Assembly (NCBI GenBank): GCA_010093515.1
Contig: MU001677.1
Span: forward strand, 871,787-935,786
Length of the DNA: 64,000 bases
Source of the DNA: Lineolata rhizophorae
Lineage: Eukaryota > Ascomycota > Dothideomycetes > Lineolatales > Lineolataceae
Direction: 5' to 3'
Each line of letters starts with the position of its first letter. The stretch's first letter is position 1. The translations under genes and the position numbers were made by a program. The notes under the pieces were generated by a model. The model did not search any database and was not told the DNA's origin. It saw only the letters and a list, made by a program, of their open reading frames with translations. This document shows, piece by piece, positions 23,818 to 34,949 of the stretch.

Positions 23818-25514
23818 ATGGCGTCCTCCGAACCTACGTATCAGAAAATCTCTGCCCACGACATCCTTGTCTTTAGCGATGCAGAGCTCGGCCGCTTCCT
23901 GGATGAAATCCGCCTTCCTAACGGCCAGGCAATCGTCGAGGTCGAAGAGGGTTGGGAGAATCTGACTAAAGCGACTCAGGGCGCAGTCTTCCAGAGACTG
24001 AGGCAATGGCCTGCTCTCTCTTGATATCTTGCATCTAACGACCCAGTAGGGATCGAGCGCAGAATGCAAACGACGCAGCCAAGTTGCGCTCAATAGATCT
24101 TGACCAAGTCACGGCGCGACTACTGAGGATACCCGCCGAAAACGACGCATTGCCGCAAGCTCCGCCTCAACCGTCCTACCACGAGAGACTTCCGACGCCA
24201 CCACCCCCATCCGATGAGGAAGTCGAGATGCAGTCTTACAATGAACTCTTCAATGATGGTGGCCGGCCCTGCTACCCAATCAGTCTTCTTGTGGAGGTTG
24301 TCAAGGAACCGGAGGAGTACCGCGAAATGTTGTCACCTTAGCAATTAGGGGGCAACTGGATGGTTTTCACCATACAACTCGACAACTGGGAAGAGTTCCG
24401 CAAGTGGCAAAGATACAACAGAGGGGATTTTGGCGATTTGGAAGAATACTCGTCCCCTGATTTCTATTTGGCATACAAGGGCTTTATTCGGGCATTCAAA
24501 CTGGGATATGGTCGACTTCCCGAATATACAGAGGCGATAGAGAGGTTGCTGGCGCGACACGGGTTCACTCGGACATTCCAGCTCGAAGTAGACCCGAAAC
24601 GACAGGACAAGCTAACGACCTGGATTGAGTATGTCGGCTACATGTACTGGCGGCATGATGCGTATGTCGCCAAGGTTGAGCGCTTACAGCCACTGCATGA
24701 CAAAGCTTGGAACGAGCTTGTGGACTCGAAGGTGCTGCTACCATATGAGACGGAGGAGTTTATATTGAGTATCGAACGTGCAGTCCAGGATCAGAGCAAA
24801 TGGAGTGCGGCTTGGAGGGCCCTCGAATCTGTCAAATCGGCCGCACTGTCGACTTTGCGCACGACAGAAAAGGCTAGGAACGATCCACAGCACTCTACCC
24901 TTACCTCGGAACAGCGCAAGTGGATGATAGGGAAGGCCCATTCTAAGTACGATGCGGCAAGAAGTTCCTTCGAGCTGATTAAGAGACGGAATGATCTCGT
25001 CGGTGACTTCATCCGAAGGATAAAAGACTACCGGATCGCAAAGGGCAATGCAGACCGCCATAGGAACCTGCAGCGCTGGATCCTAGAGCAACTCCCTTTG
25101 ATCGTGGCTGAGCTGAACGAGGGCCGGAGCCGATCAAAGATGCCACGTGGCCGGAAGAGGGGACTCGAGCGCGACCAAGACGATGTGGCCACAGAAGACC
25201 AAAATTCCACGCAGGGGGCCAACGACCAGCAGAGTTCACTCCTAGACGGCATCGCATATTTTACGCAAATAAAAGCGCGGTCCAAACGCAGCCGCCGGGG
25301 CGACACGGTTGACGAGGAACCATCCTCCAAGCGATTAAAAACGGATGGCCTGGATCCTCGGCGCACAACATCTGGCGGCACTGATGCGACGTCGACTGGA
25401 AGGACAGAGAAGTCTGTGATTGCCGCCAATCGTCCACTGAGGTCCAAAGGCACCTCTCTGTCTTTAGAGATCTCCCCAAAGCTTCGCCGCAGCGCCCGGA
25501 TTGCTGCCAGTTAA
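23818..25514 (+). CDS. Conserved fungal protein of unknown function, one in-frame TAG in a leaky-stop context
   Basis: I recognise this as a multicopy Pezizomycotina family sometimes labelled 'ankyrin 2,3/unc44' in databases, although no ankyrin repeat is visible. Exon 1 (23818-24002) ends in CTG-AG and exon 2 (24050-25514) starts G-GAT-CGA, giving LRDRAQNAND across a 47-bp intron with a GC donor (GCAATG), CTAAC branch site and GTAG acceptor. Family marks are LDQVTARLLRIP, RPCYPISLLVEVV, EEYREMLSP, FTRTFQLEVDPKRQDKLTTW, LQPLHDKAWNEL, IKRRNDLVGDFI and RWILEQLPLIVAEL. Total is 549 codons including a TAG at 24339-24341; the same frame stays open on both sides, resuming QLGGNWMVF. Relatives, as I recall, have Trp at about this point, so TGG-to-TAG (RIP direction) is one explanation. 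The next six bases, CAATTA, match the UAG-CAR-YYA readthrough context. The C-terminal tail is basic, nuclear-signal-like (KRSRR, SSKRLK). Confidence 0.6.
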
Positions 25515-27943
25515 GGCCTATCTAGAACTACCGTCCTATCCCGCGCTGTCCAACTACATCGAAACGTCACACAGGCGCTCACGCAGCCATCATCCCTTGG
25601 GCATTGTGGCCGAGATTCGACGTCTCCAGCGACGAAAAAAAGCGCTCAAAGAAAGGCCCCTAATCTAGCTAGTAGTCGTCGCGTACTGGTAGCTACGGCG
25701 GGCTGATTACCGTGGTAGCTGTGGCGGGCTAGGGGGGCGAGTGGTGTCGGAACATAGCTTGCCCCGACCTTCGCTACTCCTCCGGCACATTGGAGACAAG
25801 GGAGCTCTCCCTCGACCGTTTGTGCGACCGCACTCCGACGACGCTTCTCATAGCCAAGTGTCTGCCGTGGGCCAATTCATGGGGGTCCCGGTGGATCGAA
25901 AATGAGATGTTGGGGTCGTCGTGTCGTGATGTGGTCGAATTCGGACACCGCCACGCAGTTAAACCGACGTCGTGGATGCGGTCGTTCCTGGGCCTTAGCT
26001 CACTTGCCGTACCTTTTGTCAGGCCAACCGACATCTGTAGTGGCGCTGATCCGCCGGCTGCGCGACGCCTCGCTCGACGCCGCCGCTAAGTTCCGCGCCG
26101 CCGCGGGGAGGAGCTGGCCCGTATCCTATTAGAACAACTATCCAGCATGCTGACTCTTCGGGATTGTGTGAGCCAGATGAAGCTATCGTGATGCCCAAAA
26201 GGGAATAATTAGGTTAGTTGTCCCCGCTGCCTCTGCTGCCTCTGCTGCCGCCGCCGCCGCCGCCCGGGCTAGGTCTGGCCGGAATACCTCGAAACGCCAC
26301 TCCAGCGCTGAGTACGGCCTTCGTCCTCATGTGGCGCTAGTGCTTGGGCCGAGAGGGGCTATACTCCGGAGTCCGCAAATCAGCATGCGTGCTACGCCCT
26401 GTTGGCGAGTAAACGGAGACGAAGAGGATCCCAAATATGCCTGTCGTCGCCCCAGATAGCCTAGCAGACGGCCACGCCCCCATCGAGGACATGTCCTCAA
26501 GAGGCCATTTCTCAAATTTTGCAAAGGCCGCGTGGATGTCTGTGTCTCTGGCTTCTGCGACGGCTGTGACGGGAAAGTCGGCGATTGACGGCAGCGATGA
26601 CGGTCGTAGCGACTCACGCGGTGAAGATCCGGTCGAATAAGCCTGCGTGCAGGCGTTGTAGCGCGTTGTAGCGCGCTGTAGGCCACGTTGTTATGGTGTT
26701 TGCGAAGGTTCGGAAATCCGTGGCTACGAAGCGCTGCCAACAAGATGGCGAAATACAATGTAGGAACGGGACTTTGGTTGCTGGCACTGTGTTGAGGCCA
26801 AAAAGTGAATTGTGGGGTGGCAGGGGTGTGAAAATAGCTAAGGGATTGTCAAAATAGATAGACTCTTTTAAACAATCCCGAAGAGTACATAAGAGGATCA
26901 GAACTGTGGTATTTCAATTTCGGTACTCTAAAGCTATACAAATTAGAAGCGAATTGCTAAGATGTGATCGTACAAAAGTACCATTTCTAGCTCTCTTAAT
27001 AGGAGTCCGCTTGGGAAGACCCACTCACGCGGTGGAAATCCACCTCGTGAGCGGGTCTCGACTCATTTCATTCCTCCATACGATCACAACCACTACGACA
27101 GCATCGATTCTCAAGAACCACGATCGAATGCAGTATAGCTCCCGACGAGCATCCACGCCCAACGAGTCGCCTAATTTTGCAACGAGACCCGCCTCTGCGA
27201 GACCGATCTGGCGAAGTACGAGTTATGGGTACGGATACGAAATGAGTTGCTTCATGAGCACTCTAGGGTACGGCTTCTGACTGCCGCCTGCGAACATGTT
27301 ATGGTTGCTCAGTGCACCACGGCCATTTTTGGGTATTCGAGTAGCTGTAGTATGTGGAGGATTAGCTCTGTTGCCGCGGTACTGCAAGATAGGAGGCTTC
27401 GTTGGTCGCAGTAGACGATCTGAACAAGTTCGCCAACGCAGGCCGGTACGCCAACGCCAGATCGCCCTCGCCAGTCCCGCGCGTCTGATTGGCCGGCTGC
27501 AGCCCGACGGCACCGTGACCGGGCCCGTGGTTGGCCGGCTTTAGCGCCGGGCGCGGCCGGCGCAGCGGGACCGCGGCTCCTGCGACCAGGACCCCGGAGC
27601 CTGAAACGCGATTGCGCCGGGAAAAGACACAGACGATGCCCCCTTGAGGCACGGGGCGGCGAGGGAACCAACATCTCCCCGTCGGTTTTCTTCTCTTTTC
27701 CCTTCTTTATTTAACCACCTGCTGCTGTCTTGGGCTTACTTGTTGGGCGCGGGCGCCGTTTGCTGCTCCTTCCTCTCTTTCTTCTCGCGTATCTGGTATA
27801 TCGACATCAACCCTCGTCTTTGCAGGTAGCCATTGATCCGACTCGCGCGACCCGATCAGAGCGTCAATTCTGGCCTTCAACCTCCAAGAACCATCCAATT
27901 CTCGATCTTACGGACAGGACAGCCGGCCCGAGACTCGCCCACG
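25515..27943. other. Gap between the partner gene and the SDR gene
   Basis: About 2.4 kb without a supported gene. Small features: a near-repeat of TGGTAGCTACGGCGGGCT around 25689 and 25713, a (CTG/CCG)-type run at 26220-26265, and a triple of GCGCGTTGTA-like units near 26650-26680. From 26.75 to 27.3 kb it is AT-rich. From 27.4 kb on it is GC-rich and then pyrimidine-rich (27670-27830), the likely promoter and 5' UTR of the SDR gene. Confidence 0.4.
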
Positions 27944-29448
27944 ATGCCTCGCCTCACCAGCACCTTCGTCTACCCGCCCGACCCCCCGAAAACGCCGCCC
28001 ATCAAGCTGCCGCAAAACACGCCCCGCGCCCCGCCCAAACCGTGGTCGCACCATGTCACCGTCGACACGATCCTCGCCGCGCTCAACCGGACCATCCTGC
28101 ACCCCTTCGTGGCCTGGATGGTGCCGCTGACGCTGCGCGCGCAGCTGGTCGACTACGACCACCCGTGGATGCGCGCCGCGATCGCCTGGGCCGCGCTGCT
28201 GACGCTGCTGTTCGTGGTCGACACCATCAGCCGCCGCGTCGCCTTCGGGCTGCCGCGCGATGTCGAGCTCGAGGAGGAGGTCGTGGTCATCACGGGCGGG
28301 GCCGGCGGGCTGGGCGCCTTGATCGCCGAGGTGTACGGCTTGCGCGGCGTGAGCGTTGCTGTGCTGGACATCCGGGACGAGAAGGAGGTCGGCGGCGCGC
28401 TGCAGGGCGTCACGTACTACCAGTGTGACGTTGGCGACCGGCAGCAGGTCGAGAAGACGGCGGAGAAGATCAGGAAGGAGGTGAGTCGATTACCTATCTT
28501 CGCGCCTGCATAGGTGCCTATTTTGCCCGGGGCCTTGGCTGGGACTTGGATTTTCCGGGCCAATGGCTTGGGACTGGATATTCATTCAGGCGTTTGGGCC
28601 CGACGAGATTTGCAGCTAACGATTGAGGTTCCACCAGCTCGGCACGCCGACCATCCTGATCAACAACGCGGCCATCATGCACGGCAAGAGCATCCTAGAC
28701 CTAACCCACGAGGAGATCGAAAAGTGAGCCAACCCGCTTTCATTTGTGCTCCGTCAATGCCGGCCACGTGATGCACACGTGATGCCAACCGTGTTTGATC
28801 CTCGGAAACCTAACCCAACCGAATCCACACAGGACGTTCCAAACCAACCTCCTCTCCCACTTCTACACCATCAAGGCCTTCCTCCCCGGCATGTACGCCG
28901 AAAACCGCGGCACCATCGTCACCGTCTCCAGCGTCCTCGGCCGCCTCCCCGGCGCCGCCAACCTCTGTACGTCCCTCTTCCCTTCCCTTCCCTTCCCCTC
29001 CCTTCGCTCTCCTTCCCTCCTCCCCCTACCCAAACATGCCGCTAACCTCCATCCCTCTCCCCGCCACGCAGCCGCCTACGCCTCGAGCAAATCCGGCCTC
29101 CTCGCTCTGCACGCCTCCCTCAGCGCCGAGCTCGCCGCCTCGGCGCACCCCTCGGCGCCCTACATCAAGACGCTGCTCGTGACGCCGGGCCAGCTCGCGA
29201 CGTCGCTCTTCGCGCGCGTGCGCTCGCCGAGCAACTTCTTGGCGCCCGTCGCCGAGCCCGTCGACGTCGCCCGCGAGATCATCCGCGCCGTCGACAACGG
29301 CGAGAGCGGCGAGATCAGCGTGCCGCTGTATGCGCGCTGGGTGGATTGGTTGGGCGTCGTGCCCGTGGGGGTGAGGCAGGGGTTGAGGTGGTGGAGTGGG
29401 GTCGATGCGGCGGTTAAGCGGGGGAGCGAGGGGGTGGGGGGGAAGTAG
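27944..29448 (+). CDS. Short-chain dehydrogenase/reductase (retinol-dehydrogenase-like), four exons
   Basis: NAD(P)-dependent oxidoreductase of the classical SDR fold, resembling the membrane-anchored SDR16C/DHRS group acting on lipids or retinoid-like alcohols. Exons 27944-28480, 28638-28723, 28833-28966 and 29072-29448 join across GTGAGT, GTGAGC and GTACGT donors into 377 residues. The N-terminus has a hydrophobic span (AAIAWAALLTLLFVVD) before the Rossmann fold. Visible motifs: TGGAGGLG cofactor loop (about residue 118), DVGD (acidic residue after beta-4), NNAAI, VSSVLGRLPG, and catalytic S..YASSK (SAYASSKSG) across the last splice junction. After it comes TPGQL.T, as in the family. The substrate cannot be read from the sequence. 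Confidence 0.92.
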
Positions 29449-30710
29449 GTTGGGGGATATGGGAGGGGAGGGGATGGAGGGGTTAGGTTGAGGTCATGGC
29501 GGGTAGGGACTGGTTTGAGATGGTGTTTTGTGGGTAGTTCGGATAGGGGGTGGCACTTGAAGGTTTGGAGGGATTTTCGGGTGGAGTTGGCTTTCTGTTT
29601 GTGTATTTTTGTTCTTTTTTTATATAGGTTTTTTGGGCGCGGTGCTATGTGTACGTTTATTGTAGAGTTGAAATAGTACGGAGCGCATATGTTCGGAACC
29701 CATCGAAAAAGGAAAGCATATGATTGTTCCTAGATGAGGGATGGCACACTGGCACCAGCCCACGCTGCAGCCGGCACCATCTACTAGATCCCCAAAATCT
29801 GGCCCTTCAGATCGGGGGGTCCTTGGTACAAGTGAGATCTATTTTCGCTGTGTCGCGTCCATTTACTTAAAATATCCACATCGCATCTCAAATCCTACGG
29901 TCGAGAGTAGGTCATCTCAAGAGAGAATCTGGGGGTAATGTCTCCCCTGCGATGTCTGTTGGTACGGGATGTCTATGCCACTTTTATTGCAGGGCCCCAG
30001 AACTGGGTTGCAGACGACAATGGCGGCGAGGTGATATCGGTGGGGAAGCGAAGAACTGGCAAAATGGTCAGCTATCATGGCCGTCTTCGTTTGATTGAAG
30101 AAACACATGATCTAGTGTTCAATAAACTGAGGGAGTCAGGGCTTCGACGAAGCTGTTTGAGTAGCCTGGTAGGGGGTGGCAATGCAAAGCATGTGATTAT
30201 TCTCGATGCCATCCTGCAAGGCTGAGAGCGGGCTTTTACCTACAAACAGGCGTCCGAACCAGAAGGATATAATTGCCGATTACGTTACCGTTACATCAAA
30301 CGTGTCTAGAAGTGCCGTACTTGGGCTTGGGCTTCATTGGGTTGCGAATTTTACAAGGGGGGTCGAGTCTAAGAATGCATTTCAATGCTCATTGGTCATC
30401 AAGTCCACGCTTGCGGTACGTATCCTCGCTACCTGTTTTGATATTTCCAAAATGTTAGTCCAAGATTTAACACACTATAGAGACAGCAAACCGCTTGAGC
30501 CAGGCGACTCAGTCACCTGAGAGCAGATTCCCTTCCAGAGCACATCACCAAGAATGTTTCTACGCGCTGTCGTATACGAAGTAATGAGGACGCCAGCAGA
30601 GTACGGTCGTCGTCCCAATCTTTTTGTTTTACGTTCATCCTGATCAAAATGCTAGCCCAAGATTCGATCCCATTATCAAGACAAAAGTCCACCCTTGCCA
30701 CACGGCTCAC
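29449..30710. other. Convergent gap between SDR and acetyl-CoA acetyltransferase
   Basis: G/T-rich 3' UTR of the SDR gene to about 29.7 kb, then AT-rich DNA with short frames. A 20-bp imperfect direct repeat (30449-30468 and 30646-30665) differs only by C/T changes. No gene recognised. Confidence 0.4.
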
Positions 30711-32189
30711 TCACAAATCCCCATACCCGACCCTCTGCACCACGATCCCCGTGCTGGCCCCGCCCCCATTGCAAATCGCCGCGCACCCGTACTGCCCGAC
30801 CTCCAACTGATGCAGCAACGTGACCAAGATCCTCGAGCCAGAGCTCCCGAGCGCGTGGCCCAGCGCGATGGCGCCGCCCCTCGGGTTCACGTTGTCCTGG
30901 CCGAGCCCGAGGATCTTGGCGTTGGCCCTGATGACGGCGGCGAAGGCCTCGTTGAACTCCCACACGGCGACGTCGTGCTTGGCGATGCCGGCGCGGTCCA
31001 GCACGAGCGGGACCACCTTGGCGGGCGCGACGGGGAAGTCGATGGGGTCGACGGCGGCGTCGGCGTAGGCGACGATGCGGGCCAGGACGCGGGAGCCGCG
31101 GCCGTGCTCGCGGGCGACGTCCCTGGAGCCGAGGACGAGGGCCGAGGCGCCGTCGTTGAGCGACGAGCTGTTGGCCGCCGTGACCGAGCCGTCCTTGTCC
31201 TTGGAGAAGGCGGGCTTCAGCGTCGGCACCTTGTCGAGCTTGAGCCGGCGGTAGCCCTCGTCCTCGGCGACGACGGTCTCGTCCCCTTTCTTCCCCTTGA
31301 CCGTCACGGGCGCAATCTCCTCGTCGAAGAGGCGCGCCGCCCAGGCGTCCTGCGCCCGCTTGTACGACTGGATGGCGAAGTCGTCCTGGTCGGCGCGCGA
31401 GATGCCGTACTTGCGCGCCGTGTTCTCGGCGCAGTTCCCCATGTGGACCTGGTTGTAGACGTCCCAGAGGCCGTCGGCGACGAGGCCGTCGGCCAGCCGC
31501 TGCTCGCCGAAGGCCGGCTGCTGGCTCGCGCGCGGCAGGTAGTACGGCGTGCGCGTCATGCTCTCCATGCCGCCGGCGACCTGGGCGTCGGCGAGGCCCA
31601 GCTGGATCGCCGACGCCGCCACCGTCACGGCCTTCATGCCCGACGCGCACACCTTGTTGATGGTGGTCGCTTCCATCCACGTCGGCAGGCCGGCGAACAG
31701 CGCCGCCTGGCGCGCCGGCGCCTGGCCCACGCCCGCCTGCAGCACTTGGCCCATGTACACGGCCGTCAGGCGCTCGACGGGCACCGTCGACTTCTCGATC
31801 GCGGACTTGATGGCCGTGGCGCCCAGCCGGGGCGCGGGCACGCTCGTGAAGGCGCCGTTGAACTAGATGGTGCGCGTGCATGGTTAGCAGCCCGCGATGG
31901 GAGGAGATCCGGGGTCCATGGCCCGTATCATCCTCAATTGCTGCCCAGGGGAGAAACTTCGAAAGAAAAAAAAAAAAAAAAAATCCTAACTCACAACCGC
32001 CGTCGGCGTCCGCGACGCGCTCAGAATATACGCATCGCGCACCTCCCGCCTCGCGCTCGCGGAGCTGCCGAAGCTCCTCGCGCAGCGCTGGGCCGCGGGT
32101 AGCCGAGAGCTTGCGCGCGCCGTCGGCTTCGCCGCCATTGCAGCGCGCCGTGGTAATTGCGCGGAGACGCGTAGCGGAGCGGGCGCCAT
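30711..32189 (-). CDS. ERG10: Acetyl-CoA C-acetyltransferase (thiolase II), probably mitochondrial, two exons
   Basis: Condenses two acetyl-CoA to acetoacetyl-CoA (reversibly), feeding ketone-body, isoleucine or sterol metabolism. Exon 1 is 31995-32189 and exon 2 is 30711-31862, joined over a 132-bp intron (GTGAGT donor, CTAG acceptor) to give TPTAVFNGAF and 448 residues. Thiolase marks: [29 protein letters not shown] with the acyl-accepting cysteine, [22 protein letters not shown] near the end with CNGGG, and [14 protein letters not shown] with the catalytic histidine. NPRGGA replaces the common NVNGGA and GHALG the common GHPIG; both keep the His. The ATG at 32189 begins an Arg/Ala/Ser-rich stretch without acids (about 45 residues), a likely mitochondrial presequence; an in-frame ATG at 32300 would add a proline-rich 37 residues. 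The intron carries an 18-base A run on the plus strand (31966-31983). Confidence 0.92.
31966..31983. repeat. Poly(A) run inside the ERG10 intron
   Basis: About 18 consecutive A on the plus strand, so poly(U) in the transcript, lying close to the donor splice site of the thiolase intron. It is the simplest of several homopolymer runs between 32 and 40 kb. Confidence 0.8.
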
Positions 32190-33840
32190 GTCTGGGGAGG
32201 AGGAGGAATCGGAGCCCAGGGTCGGGGGGGGCGGCGGAGGAGTCGAGAGGTGGTGCGGCGGCTGGAGGGGAGGAGAGATCGCCCGCAAAGGGCCCGTCAT
32301 GTGAATGTCGGCTTGGGAGGCGCTTTAATATGACGACGGCGGGGAGCCAGGGCCCGAGGCGCCTCGGCACAAATTCCGCGCTCCGGCAGGCCGACGGTTG
32401 CCGGGGAGCCTCACGACTCTTTGACTTTAAGACTAAACTGTTAGCATGAGGCCATCCGCCGTCGACGTGGGCCCTTGAGAAGGTCGTATGTGTCTTCTGA
32501 ATCCTCATACACGTACGCATCGAGATTCTAGAATATGCAGAGTGCAATTCTCTCGGGTGAGCAGCCAAGCCACACATGCGCTAGTACCGAAACAGCAACT
32601 ATCACGTGAGACCGCAGTCGACTCAAGTTGATTCCAACATCACAGATGTGGCCTCAAGGGGCAGATTCTGAGTGTTGCCAAGGACTCAGAATCTCACAAT
32701 AAATGCGAATGAAATACTCCCGTCAAGAAAGCATTGTTCTTTGCGCGCGTGCACACCTCGTCCGCAGCACCAAGACGGAAACGCAAAGCCCACACCTCAG
32801 CCACAGCAAGGCCAATCGCGCCCGTCGACCCCTCAACTACAAGCTATAGCCCGGCGCCTACCGCCCTACAGCCTCAGACCAACCGCGCAGTTTCGCTCCT
32901 CGATGGCCCCCCGGATCCCCAACCAGCAGCCCGCCTAGCCCAGCCCAACACCTCCGCCACACCCACAACCACACCGCCGCCGCACCCGCACCAGCCCGCA
33001 AACGAACACCCACAGCCACCCAAGCCAGCCCCTCCGCCCGACCAGACCCAGTCCCCCAGCATCGCAAAGTCCAGACCGCCTAGCCCCCCCCTCCCCCCCC
33101 CGGCCTTTCCCCCCTTTTCCAGTATGTAGCAGCGCAAACCAGAATCCCAACCAGCTAAACGCCGAGGACGGCCAGAAAGGCCCAGCCAACCAGACCAACA
33201 GGGCCCGCGACGCCGCGCCGCGCCGCGCCGCGGGAGCAATCCGCGCCCCTTCTCGATCGCCCGGGCCCACCGGCGCGTGTCCGGCACCGCACCGCACCGC
33301 ACGACACGCGCACGCGCGCGCACGCGCCCGCGCAGACCGCCAAGCCGGGCCCCCCCCGGGGCCGGACACGTGTGAGCGCGGCGTGGTCGCCGCCGGCGGG
33401 GGCTGGCCGTCCGGGATAGGGGCGAGGCCCGGGCGCGACGGCGCGCCGGCCGTGAGTTGCGCGCCGGGTGGCTGGTGCTTGCGTGGCGCGGCGCGGCCGG
33501 ACACGTGGGCGGCGCGCGCGACCTCCGTGGCGTCTCGTGCCGTGCCGTCCTGTCCTCGGCGCCTGCTCGGGCGCGGCCACGGGGCTCCGGAGGGGGCGCG
33601 CCGGAGAGTGACGAGCGGCGCGGCGAGGCCCGGCGGGCGCGGGGCGCGGTGGTTGCGTGGTGTGGGACTGCGGACGGGGGCCGGCGGGCGCTGCGAGGAC
33701 GCGCGGCGGGGGGAGGCGAGGACGAGTGGTGGAGAGGTGGGTTGGTTGGTTGGTTGGTGCGGGAGCGGGTGCAGAGGAGGAGGAGGGCTGGACGCCGGTG
33801 GGGAGGCTGGTGTGTGGACGTGCGTGCGTGGTGTGCGGAT

Positions 33841-34450
33841 GTGTGTACTACAAAGGACGGACGTGGGCTCGTGGAGGCTGGAGAGGCGGGCCCGGGGATG
33901 GGGATTGTGGTTGCTTGCGGACAAGGAGACGAGGAGGGCGGCGCGGCATGTGGTGGAGCGCTGGTTTTCGGCTTCTCACCGGCAGGAAGTGTACAGTGCC
34001 ACTCCTCTCCGCGGGCCAGCCGGCGGACGCTTATCCGCTTGCGCTATGTGGTTGTCGGCCTGGTTGTGTGTACGTGTATATGTATGTACTACCGAGTACG
34101 TACATGGACTTGCAGAGACAGGAGAAAAGTGTCGGCGATTGTGATTGCTTCCAGACGACAGTGAGAGATGAATCGCGCGGCCCGGCTGTTTCCTACTACT
34201 GACCGGCAGGTACAGCACTACTCCTCGCAATGGGCCAGCCAGCATGCGTGCATTGCAAAGTACGTACGTGGAGAAACGCGCCGGCGATTATGAATTACGA
34301 TTGCTTCCAAGCCAGCAATGAGAGAAGAAGAGCCGCGCGGCTTCTAGCGGCATACTGTTTCCTACTCCTCACCGGCAGGAACAGCACCACACTCTCCGCA
34401 AGTCCCAACTGGCCAGCCCCGGCATGTTGAAACGGGCCTGGCCAGCGGCA
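33841..34450. repeat. Three diverged direct repeats of about 160-240 bp
   Basis: Three units start near 33841, 34082 and 34244. Each begins with a TGTACTAC/AAGTACGTACGTGG-like segment, continues with GATTGTG(A/G)TTGCTT(C/G), passes a GCGCGGC segment, then CACCGGCAGG(A/T)A with ACAG and ACTC, and ends with GGCCAGCC. The similarity is clear by eye but diverged, with length differences between units. No coding frame is shared among the copies, so this looks like non-coding tandem duplication. Confidence 0.6.
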
Positions 34451-34931
34451 GGACGGATCGATGGAGAAGGCCGAGAAGGGCCGACAGGGGCAAGGTACAC
34501 CATCAGACGTGTATGTAGAAACAAGACCAAAAAAAGACAAGGAGCCCGTGACCGCCAGTTTCGAATGTGGGTCAGGCGGGCCAGGCCCCGGACCTTGCCA
34601 TTCGTCGCAACTCGCAAGCCGAACCAGCGTGTACCACCAATGTGTACTACTTTGCAGCCTAGCCGGACCGTCGCGAGGCGCGGGAAAGGCGGAGAGGGCC
34701 AGGGGGTGCTCGCGCATGGCATGAGGCGTGAGTGAGTTGAGGACGATTTGGGGGGGGTGGGGACGGCGGAACCAAACAGATGCGCCATGTACGAACACGC
34801 CTCGTCTGTCCGGGGCGAGGCGTGGAGAAACCTAGGGGGAAGCTAAGCTGAAGAAAGCATAGGGCGAGGTACGTGGTCGACAGAAAGGCGGCAAACTGGG
34901 GCGGGGGTGTGCGGGCGGATGCAGCAAGTGA

Positions 34932-34949
34932 TTTTTTTTTTTTTTTTTT
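34932..34949. repeat. Poly(T) run
   Basis: About 18 consecutive T on the plus strand in a non-coding GC-rich region. Confidence 0.85.

Noticed and set aside
26437-26640. 67-codon plus-strand frame between partner gene and SDR
   Set aside because: Short, no recognised family, and the opposite strand is also open.
29938-30225. Plus-strand 95-codon frame in the SDR/ERG10 gap
   Set aside because: No family resemblance, AT-rich setting and no splice or start context supporting a gene.
33383-34202. Three overlapping long plus-strand frames (180-250 codons)
   Set aside because: All three frames open at once with Arg/Gly/Trp-rich composition; explained by GC content and repeats.
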